Origin: Microcaldota archaeon
GTDB taxonomy: Archaea > Micrarchaeota > Micrarchaeia > Micrarchaeales > CABMGC01
NCBI GenBank assembly: GCA_021812185.1
Contig: JAKAON010000003.1
Coordinates: 1 to 45,312 of the forward strand
Reading direction: 5' to 3'
DNA: 45,312 nucleotides
Shown: one piece after another, positions 1-8,541 of the stretch
How positions within the stretch are numbered: position 1 is the stretch's first letter
How the letters are laid out: every line of letters starts with the position of its first letter
Program-made: the position numbers and the translations under genes
The notes under the pieces: model-generated
The model's input: the letters and a program-made list of their open reading frames with translations, nothing else
Database searches by the model: none
Told to the model about the DNA's origin: nothing

Positions 1-57
1 GTGGTATGTGCTGCCTGCATATGCCAGAAGTGTATCTGAAGTGCTATGCGCGCGGAC

Positions 58-801
58 TTAGCTCTCCATGTATGGCGCGAGATAATACGTTATCTCTGCA
101 TCGTGGATTTTGTAGCTGAGTTTTAGTGGGTCATCGCTCTTTAATGAGAGGTCTATCTCGCTCCCCACAGGGCATCCCTTCACTATGTTTTCCAGATATT
201 CCAAATTGAACACGGCCTGGGCGTTCTTTGCGGCGTCTATCTTCTTTATGACTTTGCCATCTTCCTCGTAAGACCCTTCCAGTTCTCCGGAGTCGCCATA
301 TGCGCTTGCTATGAATTGGTTCTTTGCTGCCTTGAATGAAATGTATGAGGACATCTGGGCAGCGTCCTTTATTATGTTCTTCATAGGCTCTGACATAACT
401 TCTGCATGAACGTCGAATGAGATTGTAGGTTCCTTGTCAGCATTCTTCCTTATGTCTATCAAAGGTATCTTGTACTTCCTCTTTCCGCTGTCGCTTGAGA
501 ATTCCAGGCTTAGCTTGTTGTCCGAATCTTTCATGACAAGCGCTTCGTTAGGCCTTGTCCTTTGCATTATCTTGCTAAGATTTGATAGATTGAGGCCTAT
601 TGAAACAGGATCTGAAACGGTGAATTTGGAGAATGCTTTGCTCGGTATATTGAATGATACCATGCTTATTCCTGAAGGGTCCATCGCCCTTAAGCTTATG
701 CCCTCCTTTGAAATGTTAAATGATCCTTCCTCTACGAGACTTACTATGGCTTCTAAGCAGTCTCTCCAATACTCTGCGCTGTCTAGTTTTATTTCGAACA
801 T
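58..801 (-). CDS. pcn: DNA polymerase sliding clamp PCNA
   Basis: 247 aa; N-terminus MFEIKLDSAEYWRDCLEAIVSLVEEGSFNISKEGISLRAMDPSGISMVSFNIP and C-terminal YYLAPYMES are typical of archaeal PCNA. Confidence 0.97.
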   Translation of the reverse strand: MFEIKLDSAEYWRDCLEAIVSLVEEGSFNISKEGISLRAMDPSGISMVSFNIPSKAFSKFTVSDPVSIGLNLSNLSKIMQRTRPNEALVMKDSDNKLSLEFSSDSGKRKYKIPLIDIRKNADKEPTISFDVHAEVMSEPMKNIIKDAAQMSSYISFKAAKNQFIASAYGDSGELEGSYEEDGKVIKKIDAAKNAQAVFNLEYLENIVKGCPVGSEIDLSLKSDDPLKLSYKIHDAEITYYLAPYMES

Positions 802-890
802 ATTAACACCTGAAAGATAGTAAGTATTGGTTGGTAATATTATTATAAATATCTCTAGTGAGGAAGCTAGATACCCGCTCTTGTGATTGA

Positions 891-1700
891 TTGATAGGGC
901 TCATTTACTCGGAAAATGACACAGTTTCAAAAGCCGCTGGAGAGCATATATTGCAGGAGCATGAAAGTGAGATCGATGAATGGAAGGGATTTGAGAGGAT
1001 AGGGGAGATGGTGCTGTGCAAGTCGAAAACGGATCTCCTGCATTGCGAGTACCTTGATGGATTTGGATTTGATTCATTACTGATTGTGAGCAGGCACAAG
1101 AGCGAGAAAGGGGTTGTCTCATTCACTGCGCATTCAACGGGAAATTGGACCAATAGGGCTGACTTTGGCGGCATGCCCATGAAGCTGTCGATTGCCGAGC
1201 CGCTTGGGATGAGGGAATTCTTGCTTGGCATGACAAGAGAGCGCAATGAAGGGATTGATGTCATTTACGAGGCTACGCACCATGGGCCGCTTCTGAAAAC
1301 GCCATCATGCTTTCTTGAATTTGGAGGTCCAACATCAGTTATGGGAAATTCGCAAAGATCCGCGCTTCTTGGCAGGATCGCATTTGATTGCGCAATGAAA
1401 TTAGCAGAAAAACATGCGGAGATAGGGAAAGTTGCGATAGGCATAGGTGGCACGCACTATGCAAATAAGTTCACTAGGCTAGCTGTTGAGAAGGAGTACG
1501 CGTTCTCGCACATAATGCCAAAGCATGCAATAATAAATAAAGGACCATTTGAGAATATTAGCATGATAGAGGCTGCGGTAGATTGCTCTGGGATACCTCC
1601 AGAATGCGCAGTGATAGACTGGAAGAGCATGAACTCGGAATTGAGGGGAGATATTATAAAGAAACTTGACGATATTGGTTTGGATTATGAGAGAATTTAA
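891..1700 (+). CDS. dtdA: D-aminoacyl-tRNA deacylase (DtdA/GEK1 family)
   Basis: 269 aa, TTG start; motifs YEATHHGPLL, FLEFGGPTS and IGIGGTHYANKFT are characteristic of archaeal DtdA. Confidence 0.9.
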   Translation: MIGLIYSENDTVSKAAGEHILQEHESEIDEWKGFERIGEMVLCKSKTDLLHCEYLDGFGFDSLLIVSRHKSEKGVVSFTAHSTGNWTNRADFGGMPMKLSIAEPLGMREFLLGMTRERNEGIDVIYEATHHGPLLKTPSCFLEFGGPTSVMGNSQRSALLGRIAFDCAMKLAEKHAEIGKVAIGIGGTHYANKFTRLAVEKEYAFSHIMPKHAIINKGPFENISMIEAAVDCSGIPPECAVIDWKSMNSELRGDIIKKLDDIGLDYERI

Positions 1701-3675
1701 GCCTGTTTTATACTTAGCTTTGATCATTCTGATTGGTTTGACCAGCATATCGAATGCGCAGTACTGGTTCCAATTCGGAGTAAGGGCAGGACAGAGCGCT
1801 TCAGACAACAACGGGGCAAGCGTGTGGATACAGACAATTACTCCGCAAAACAATATCACTATCGGATCGCTTGGTTTTTGGACTGGAGAGACGCTTGCCG
1901 ATGGATCTTTTGTGCAGATAGGATACGTTATGGAGAACCAGACAGGCAATTATCCAACATACTGCAATGCAACTGGATGCAGCCAAAACAATCTCTTTAA
2001 CAGGGGCGATGCAGAGTGGTTCTATGAATATTTCACAACTTCAGGGCCGTGCGAGAACCAGTTCTGCGGTGCCATAGGAAGTCCTGGATCCGTTGGGAGG
2101 AGCGGGACATACAACAACTACTCCTTTTTCTCAGTGGGAAATAATTGGTATTTCAAGGTAAACGACAAAATAGTTGGGGAGGTAGGGCTTAATACTGGAA
2201 GGTCGGGGGCAAATCTCCCGGTCGCATTTGGAGAGGTTGCGAATGCGAGCACTAACACCCAGAACGTAAGCGATGTCGGATTTTACAATTTCACTTTCTA
2301 CAAATCAAACCAATGGATGCAAGTAGATAAGGGCTTTTCTTACATAGGATATGGAGTTGGGAGCCAGAGCGCTCTCCCAAACAGATACGGAGTAGCCGAA
2401 GTAGGCAATTTGACAAATTACTTCAAGGTAGGATCTGGGATAAATCAGTTGATCAATAACACCGAGTTGTGGAACGTAGGGTATTCCCTTACTATAAACT
2501 CGCCATACGGCAAGCTCAATAATACCCAGATGTACAATGCGTATTCCAGCGTTTTTATAGACAGCCCTAGCACGATTTTGCTTTCAAGCACCTCGCGTGC
2601 TATATTTTACAAGTGGATAGGGACAGGAGGGAGCGGGGCGTATAGCGGGTATTCCAATTATTCCACAGTGCTGATGAACGGCAACATAAAAGAGACTGTT
2701 CAATGGACCACTCAGTACCAACTCAATATATCCGGTAACTACTCTTCTGATGTCAAGGGGCAGGGGTGGTATGATTCGGGAAGCAATGCAACATATTCTG
2801 TCATTGCTCCAGTAATTAATTTGACAAATGGGCAGAGGGAAATTTTCACAGGATGGAGCAACGGGAATATGAACCTGAGCGGCAATGTTGTCGTAGAAGG
2901 TCCGATAGATATACATCCGATATGGAAGACAGAATATTACGTCAATGCGACATCGAGTTTCAGCAAGATATTAGGAAGCGGATGGTATCCGAAAGGCTCG
3001 TATGCGCAGTTGAGTGTGCAAAACACCACAGTGTATTCGGGTATAGGGGAGAGGCATGTTTTCAGCAATTGGAGCAGCGGAGTCGACCTGAGCACGCAGC
3101 AAGTGCAGGTGAATGGCCCGATTTATGAAACTGCGAACTTTATGCAGCAGTACCTGGTTAACCTCCAAGCCCAAAATGCATATGGTAAGAACATAGATAT
3201 CAATAAGTTCGTGATAGGGAACAAAACGACAAATGGAACAGTATTCCTTGATTCTGGAAGGAAGTACATCCTGAATTCTGCATATTACAAAGGCGTGGAG
3301 ATGATTACAAATATACCTATATTTGCAAATTCCACTGCCATAATTAATGTGAAGATGCCTGTTTATAACGAGACCATAAGAACAAAGGACATGCTATTCC
3401 AGTTTCCCGTAAATGCCCTTGTTAGCGTGACATTTGCAAACACCACAGAAGGCAGATTTTACAGCGGACCAAATGGCACGCTCACGCTATACAACATTCC
3501 TTATGGATACTTGAACGGCACAGTGGAATTGTTTGCAAGCCAGAGGATTTATGCGCAATCTGGGTCGAATATTAGCGTATCAGTGTTATCAGTTGCGGAT
3601 TTTGTTGTTATTTTAATTGTATTCATGGCAATATTAGCATATGCAGCAAGAAGATTGCTGCGTGGTAAAAAATAG
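1687..3675 (+). CDS. Secreted/cell-surface protein with repeated beta-rich domains and a C-terminal TM anchor
   Basis: Likely start at Met 1687 gives a signal-peptide-like N-terminus (MREFKPVLYLALIILIGLTSISNA); tandem units with GWY..GS....FTGW/FSNWS; many N-x-S/T sequons; C-terminal hydrophobic helix then RRLLRGKK. Overlaps the dtdA end by 14 nt. Confidence 0.75.
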   Translation: MREFKPVLYLALIILIGLTSISNAQYWFQFGVRAGQSASDNNGASVWIQTITPQNNITIGSLGFWTGETLADGSFVQIGYVMENQTGNYPTYCNATGCSQNNLFNRGDAEWFYEYFTTSGPCENQFCGAIGSPGSVGRSGTYNNYSFFSVGNNWYFKVNDKIVGEVGLNTGRSGANLPVAFGEVANASTNTQNVSDVGFYNFTFYKSNQWMQVDKGFSYIGYGVGSQSALPNRYGVAEVGNLTNYFKVGSGINQLINNTELWNVGYSLTINSPYGKLNNTQMYNAYSSVFIDSPSTILLSSTSRAIFYKWIGTGGSGAYSGYSNYSTVLMNGNIKETVQWTTQYQLNISGNYSSDVKGQGWYDSGSNATYSVIAPVINLTNGQREIFTGWSNGNMNLSGNVVVEGPIDIHPIWKTEYYVNATSSFSKILGSGWYPKGSYAQLSVQNTTVYSGIGERHVFSNWSSGVDLSTQQVQVNGPIYETANFMQQYLVNLQAQNAYGKNIDINKFVIGNKTTNGTVFLDSGRKYILNSAYYKGVEMITNIPIFANSTAIINVKMPVYNETIRTKDMLFQFPVNALVSVTFANTTEGRFYSGPNGTLTLYNIPYGYLNGTVELFASQRIYAQSGSNISVSVLSVADFVVILIVFMAILAYAARRLLRGKK

Positions 3676-3683
3676 GTGTATTG

Positions 3684-4205
3684 ATGAAAGTTGCGATAAT
3701 AGTGCCTCCGAAGAACTTTTCAGATGAGACATTGTCCAAGTTGTTGCTTGTCCTGCACAAATGGAACATAGATGTAACATTATCTAGCTACACGACATCG
3801 CAGTGCATAGGATTGCACGGGGCGATATACACTCCGGACGTGAACACGGCAAAGCTCAACCCTTTAGATTATAGTGCGCTGCTGCTGGTGGATGGACCTG
3901 GAGTAGATTCGTATAGATTGCAGGATTTTAAACCTTTGATCGACCTGACAAAACTATTCATAAAGGAAAACAAGATAATTGGGGCTTTTGGAAATTCTGT
4001 CAAGATATTTATACGCGCAAACGGTTTCACTCCTGGTAAGATATCTGCGCAGGAAAGCGCAGAGGTGCGGTCTTTTGCAGCTACTTCCAGATATGTAGTT
4101 ACAGATAAGGGCGTTGAAGTTTACAAAAACCTAATAACAGCGACGAATAGCGGGAATGCTATAGAGTTGGCTAATGAGTTGCTCGTGAAACTTGGAGTGA
4201 AGTAG
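3684..4205 (+). CDS. DJ-1/PfpI-like class I glutamine amidotransferase-fold protein
   Basis: MKVAIIVPPKNFSDETLSKLLLVL... ALLLVDGPGVDSY ... KIIGAFGNSVKIF; fold-level similarity, but the expected catalytic Cys appears absent (GAFGNS). Confidence 0.6.
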   Translation: MKVAIIVPPKNFSDETLSKLLLVLHKWNIDVTLSSYTTSQCIGLHGAIYTPDVNTAKLNPLDYSALLLVDGPGVDSYRLQDFKPLIDLTKLFIKENKIIGAFGNSVKIFIRANGFTPGKISAQESAEVRSFAATSRYVVTDKGVEVYKNLITATNSGNAIELANELLVKLGVK

Positions 4206-4512
4206 TTTTTTTGTAGAAAATCTTGTTTTGCGATCCGCACTTCTTGCACGTGTATATTACGCAGCTCTTGGAGCTTGCAACAGTTACATTCGAATTTACT
4301 CCAGGTATCTGAAATTCCCCGCACTTCTTGCACACCCTTATTTTGAGTTTCTTTGGAATGCTGACTTTGTAGTGTCTGCTTAGCTCTTTTGCTATTTTTA
4401 TGTACTTGTTGCTTAATTTGGTTTCATTTTTTTTGGACGATTCTTCGGCAAGGCTGAAGAGCTTGGCTATGCGTTCGGATGCAATGCCTAGGATGAACTT
4501 GCTTTTGGCCAT
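4171..4512 (-). CDS. rnp4: Ribonuclease P protein component 4 (Rpp21/Rpr2 family)
   Basis: 113 aa; N-terminal helices (RIAKLFSLAEE...LSNKYIKIAKELSRHYKVSIPKKLK) and zinc ribbon CKKCGEFQIPGVNS...YTCKKCG. Confidence 0.85.
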   Translation of the reverse strand: MAKSKFILGIASERIAKLFSLAEESSKKNETKLSNKYIKIAKELSRHYKVSIPKKLKIRVCKKCGEFQIPGVNSNVTVASSKSCVIYTCKKCGSQNKIFYKKTTSLQVSRATH

Positions 4513-4517
4513 TTATT

Positions 4518-5009
4518 TCATTCTTTTATGATTATTTTGTTGTCCAGTACTTGCGTATTTGACTTGTCGAGGTAAAATTCAGCATCGAATATTTGTCCGG
4601 AAAGCATGATATTTATCCAGTATTTGTCATCAGGAAACATTTTTTCGTATGGGAGTTTGGATATGTCGAACCATTTTACTTCGCCTTCTTCGCTCGACCT
4701 TGGATTGCCATCGAAGTCCCTTGTTGAAAAAAGGTAGTTTAGTATTGTAAGGTCCTTTGTACCGTTCATGTAAAACTTTAGTGTTCCGTGATATGTCATG
4801 CTATTTACTCTAAGTCCGGTCTCTTCGTATACTTCCCTTATGGCATTTTGCTCCGGAGTCTCATCCCCCTCTATCTTGCCCCCTGGGCCGTTCCACTTGC
4901 CCTTGCTTATGCTGCGGGATCCGAATTTCAGGAGGATTTGGTTTCCCTTTAGGATATGACATATTGTAGTTCGTATAGTCATTGTACTCCTTGATGTTTT
5001 ATACGGCAT
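4518..5009 (-). CDS. NUDIX hydrolase (MutT-like)
   Basis: Complete Nudix box GGKIEGDETPEQNAIREVYEETGL; start could be Met at 4982. Confidence 0.9.
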   Translation of the reverse strand: MPYKTSRSTMTIRTTICHILKGNQILLKFGSRSISKGKWNGPGGKIEGDETPEQNAIREVYEETGLRVNSMTYHGTLKFYMNGTKDLTILNYLFSTRDFDGNPRSSEEGEVKWFDISKLPYEKMFPDDKYWINIMLSGQIFDAEFYLDKSNTQVLDNKIIIKE

Positions 5010-5055
5010 ACTTTGGTTGTTGATTTGTGCAATAAACCCTGATTTTTAATTACAA

Positions 5056-5160
5056 TGGGCCCGGTGAGATTTGAACTCACGACATCTGGCTGTCCTATCT
5101 GGAGATTCTTGAAAACCAGATTATAAGACCAGCGCTCTGACCAGGCTGAGCTACGAGCCC
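5056..5160 (-). tRNA. tRNA-Ile (anticodon UAU) with a 30-nt intron at 37/38 (intron 5092-5121)
   Basis: Reverse complement folds as GGGCTCG-TA-GCTC..GAGC-G-CTGGT-CTTATA[intron ATCTGGTTTTCAAGAATCTCCAGATAGGAC]A-GCCAG-ATGTC-GTGAG-TTCAAAT-CTCAC-CGGGCCC-A. Intron junctions form a canonical BHB: central helix CTTA/TAGG, 3-nt bulges TAA and ACA, intron helix TCTGG/CCAGA. Confidence 0.93.
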
Positions 5161-5236
5161 CTGTTATTATTGCATGCCTTTAAGCTTTTATAGATAATGA
5201 GGCTTAAATTATTATCTATTTGTCAAAAGGATTTGC

Positions 5237-6544
5237 ATGGACTTAGGAGAGGGTTTAAGGAAGGCAATCGCCAAGCTTAGGGGAGCAACGATTATAGACA
5301 CCAAGACGATAAAAGAATTCAACAAGGAGCTCCAGAAGGTGCTCATAAGCTCCGATGTCGAAGTTAGCCTTGTACTTGCCTTGACTAAAAAGATAGAGGA
5401 TAGCGTATTGCATAAGGACCTGCCGCACGGGATCAGCCCGAGAGATTATGTTATAGACTTGTTATACGAGCAATTGGTCGGGTTGATGGGAGGCAGCTAC
5501 TCTCCTAGCATGCAGCCGAAAAGAATACTGCTCCTTGGGATATATGGATCTGGAAAGACCACAACCGCAGCAAAGATAGCCAAATATTATCAGGATAGGG
5601 GACTTAGCAGCGCACTTATATGCTGCGATACTGCAAGGCCCGCAGCCTATGAGCAACTTGAGACTTTGGCAAAACAGGCAAATGTGACGTTCTTCGGGAT
5701 AAAGGGAGAGAAGGACGTGGGGAGGATATTGCGCGAAGCCGACGTTGCACTCAAAGGAAAAAAAGTTGTCATATGCGATTCTAGCGGCAGAAGCGGGCTT
5801 GATGAAGAGCTGATCAGCGAACTTAAGATAATATCTAAGAGCTTCAAGCCTGATGAGAAGATGCTTGTGATAAACGCGGATATAGGTCAGGTAGCTGCAA
5901 AGCAAGCGCGTGAATTTGACAATGCTATAAAGATAAATGGAGTTATCGTAACAAAACTTGACGGTTCAGGCAGGGGAGGAGGGGCATTAAGTGCGGTAAA
6001 TGCGGCTAACGTAAACATAACATTCATAGGTAATGGGGAAAGGCTCAATGCAATAGAACTTTACGACTCGAAAAAATTTGTTGGTAGATTATTGGGAATG
6101 CCAGACCTAGAGAGCCTGATAGAGAGAGTAAACCAGGCAGTGAGCGAGTCCGGAGTGAGCAAGGAGGATATTTCTGCAATGAACGAGCTCACATTTGAGA
6201 CTTTCTACGCCCAGCTCAAGACGATGTCGAACATGGGCCCGATGAAGAATATGTTGGGCATGCTAGGAGTCTCTGATGCACCTAAGGACATCGTAGAAAA
6301 GAGCGAAGAAAAAATGAAAAAGTATAAGGTAATAATAGGGTCTATGACCAAGCAGGAGAGAAAAGACGGAAGTTTGCTTAAAGAGAGTGGTAGGGTGAAC
6401 AGGATAGCTAAGGGTAGCGGAACAAGTGAAAAAGACGTGAGAGAACTGCTTGCCGACTTTAATAAGATGAAAAAGATGATGGACAAGTTCCAAAATGACA
6501 GGGATTTCAAGAGGAGGTTGTCAAAATTTATGCCAGGAGCTTAA
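5237..6544 (+). CDS. srp54: Signal recognition particle 54 kDa protein (SRP54/Ffh GTPase)
   Basis: 435 aa; NG domain (GIYGSGKTTTAAKIAKYY, DTARPAAYEQL, TKLDGSGRGGGALSA) and M domain (GPMKNMLGML...ESGRVNRIAKGSGTSEKDVRELL). Confidence 0.97.
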   Translation: MDLGEGLRKAIAKLRGATIIDTKTIKEFNKELQKVLISSDVEVSLVLALTKKIEDSVLHKDLPHGISPRDYVIDLLYEQLVGLMGGSYSPSMQPKRILLLGIYGSGKTTTAAKIAKYYQDRGLSSALICCDTARPAAYEQLETLAKQANVTFFGIKGEKDVGRILREADVALKGKKVVICDSSGRSGLDEELISELKIISKSFKPDEKMLVINADIGQVAAKQAREFDNAIKINGVIVTKLDGSGRGGGALSAVNAANVNITFIGNGERLNAIELYDSKKFVGRLLGMPDLESLIERVNQAVSESGVSKEDISAMNELTFETFYAQLKTMSNMGPMKNMLGMLGVSDAPKDIVEKSEEKMKKYKVIIGSMTKQERKDGSLLKESGRVNRIAKGSGTSEKDVRELLADFNKMKKMMDKFQNDRDFKRRLSKFMPGA

Positions 6545-6627
6545 AATAATGAGAGAGATAGATTACAATCAAGGTTATTAAATTAAAAAAACAAAATACA
6601 TACATTCTCTACTTTCGGAAATAAACT

Positions 6628-6675
6628 TTATCTCTTCTTTGCCTTCTTTCCCTTTGCTTTCTTTGCTTTTGCCAT
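6628..6675 (-). CDS. Possible 15-aa Lys/Ala-rich micropeptide MAKAKKAKGKKAKKR
   Basis: ATG GCA AAA GCA AAG AAA GCA AAG GGA AAG AAG GCA AAG AAG AGA TAA on the minus strand, in an otherwise AT-rich intergenic region, with TATA-like CGTATTTAAATATG about 45-50 nt upstream; no homology evidence. Confidence 0.3.
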   Translation of the reverse strand: MAKAKKAKGKKAKKR

Positions 6676-6789
6676 TTTATTCACTTTAGCAATATTTAAA
6701 AAGTTAATGAATTAACATATTTAAATACGTTATTCAATGGGTTGTATAACAATAAAAAAGTTATACTTAGATAAAAATTGGGATTTTAG

Positions 6790-7884
6790 ATGGAAGATGC
6801 ACTTAATAGCAAGTTGGAGGATCTGAAGAAACAATATTCCAAAACGAAGTATAACAAAGCCACAAACAAGTATCTTGGTTTGTTGAGAGCAAAAATGGCT
6901 ACGATAAGGAAGCAGATAAGCAGCAAGAAAAGAAAGAAGGGACTTGGATTTGCGGTTAAGAAGACAGGAGATGCAACAATAGCGCTTGTCGGATTCCCTA
7001 ATGCAGGAAAATCATCGACGCTTAATTTGCTTACAGGAGTAGAATCCAAGGTTGCAGATTATGCATTTACTACTCTGGAAGTGATACCAGGCATGCTGAA
7101 CTTGAAAGGGGCAAAGATACAGGTCCTCGACACCCCTGGGCTTATAGAAGGTGCGCATATAGGGAAGGGAGAAGGCAATAAGATTGCTAGCGCGATACGA
7201 GTTGTTGACCTTATACTGTTCATCGTTGACATAACTGATTATGAAAAGCTTTTTTATTTGATCGACGAACTTTCGGCTCTCGGTATAGATTTTAACGATA
7301 AACCCGCGAAAGTTAAAGTGGACGAGACAGAGAGGGGAGGAGTAAGGATAATTAGAAATGGCAAAGTGGCTCCGCCAGATGGCAGCATAATCGAAGTTAT
7401 GAAAGGCGTTGGATTAGTTAATGCCAACGTATTTATATTCGGAAACTGCACGCTCGATGATATACTTGATGCCATTTCCGAAGATAAAATCAGGATACCA
7501 AGCATTGTTGCACTTAATAAAATAGATTTGAATGCGAATTTCAAAAAAGTTAAAGAGTCTTTGGAAGTGCGGACTAAAATGAAAGTCATACCGATAAGCG
7601 TCAAGACAAGTTACGGAATTGAATCTTTGAAAGACACCATGTTTAGCAGTTTAGGCCTTGTCAGGGTATTTCTTAAGGAAAAGGGGCAGAGGGCTGACTT
7701 TGAGAAACCGTTAGTTGTGAAAAATGGGAGCACCGTACTAGATGTTGCTAAAAGAGTGCATGCAGATTTGGCAAAGGAGGTTAGATTTGCATATGTCACA
7801 GGATCGAGCGTACGTTTCTTAAACCAAAGAGTAGGTTTAGACCACGTGGTCCAAGACGAGGATGTTGTCACATTTGTATCTTAA
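6790..7884 (+). CDS. DRG/Obg-family GTPase with C-terminal TGS domain
   Basis: 364 aa; ATIALVGFPNAGKSSTLNLLTG, DTPGLIEGA, ALNKIDL, C-terminal TGS VLDVAKRVHADLAKEVRFAYV...RVGLDHVVQDEDVVTFV. Confidence 0.95.
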   Translation: MEDALNSKLEDLKKQYSKTKYNKATNKYLGLLRAKMATIRKQISSKKRKKGLGFAVKKTGDATIALVGFPNAGKSSTLNLLTGVESKVADYAFTTLEVIPGMLNLKGAKIQVLDTPGLIEGAHIGKGEGNKIASAIRVVDLILFIVDITDYEKLFYLIDELSALGIDFNDKPAKVKVDETERGGVRIIRNGKVAPPDGSIIEVMKGVGLVNANVFIFGNCTLDDILDAISEDKIRIPSIVALNKIDLNANFKKVKESLEVRTKMKVIPISVKTSYGIESLKDTMFSSLGLVRVFLKEKGQRADFEKPLVVKNGSTVLDVAKRVHADLAKEVRFAYVTGSSVRFLNQRVGLDHVVQDEDVVTFVS

Positions 7885-8028
7885 TGTTTTGATGGATTTT
7901 CCTTTGTGGCTGCGTAGAGATGTAATATTGCAACCTATATAAAATTTAAAGATTGAAAGATATTATAGTATTACAAACCGCTAATTAAGGATAAATAACT
8001 TAATTTGCAATAATATCTGTAATAATCA

Positions 8029-8541
8029 ATGATGTTCATGGCGATAAAGTACTGGGAATTTGAAGATGCCCCTATGAAAGAGAAGCTTAAGAGCCCGAAC
8101 GTTAGGGAGTTGGCAAAGATATATTTTGAGAATGAAACAAAGGCATACAGGTTCTCTAGAGCGCTAATTGAAGTAAAAAATATGGGAAACCTTCGTCTGA
8201 GGGATTGCAGCAAAGACCTTCCAATAGCCACATGGAAGAGGTATCTGGATTTCGGAGTGAGCGTAGGGATACTAAAACATGAAAATAATGAATATTCATT
8301 CACAGACAGGTATTCAAAGCCTTTGAAGAATATGTCAGTTTATATAAAAACATGGATCGAAGTCAAGGGCAAGGATGACGTTGATGTGCTTTTTGCCACG
8401 GCTAGGACCAAGAAACAGCAGAAGAGAGGGGGTAAAAAAGGATCTGCGCTTCAAACAGATATCGAATATAAGATAGTGCCTTCAAAGGACGAAAGTACAG
8501 ATGCGAATGGAACAGATACGGACAACGTACTTGCTTCTTAG
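8029..8541 (+). CDS. Uncharacterised protein, probably winged-helix-like
   Basis: 170 aa single ORF (start 8029 or 8038); WKRYLDFGVSVGILKHENNEYSFTDRYSKPL resembles a wHTH recognition helix plus wing; basic/polar tail. Confidence 0.6.
   Translation: MMFMAIKYWEFEDAPMKEKLKSPNVRELAKIYFENETKAYRFSRALIEVKNMGNLRLRDCSKDLPIATWKRYLDFGVSVGILKHENNEYSFTDRYSKPLKNMSVYIKTWIEVKGKDDVDVLFATARTKKQQKRGGKKGSALQTDIEYKIVPSKDESTDANGTDTDNVLAS

Noticed and set aside
1-57. Cys-rich stretch VVCAACICQKCI* at the left edge (plus strand), and a possible minus-strand ORF start
   Set aside because: Too short and truncated by the window edge to support a call in either direction.
434-820. 128-aa plus-strand ORF
   Set aside because: Antisense of PCNA with no recognisable domain; the same reasoning covers other antisense ORFs (905-1264, 1479-1949, 21291-21776, 22173-22613, 34834-35385, 35668-36099).
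854-871. Short dyad TCTAG-N8-CTAGA between divergent pcn and dtdA
   Set aside because: Only 5-bp arms; expected by chance often enough in a window this size.
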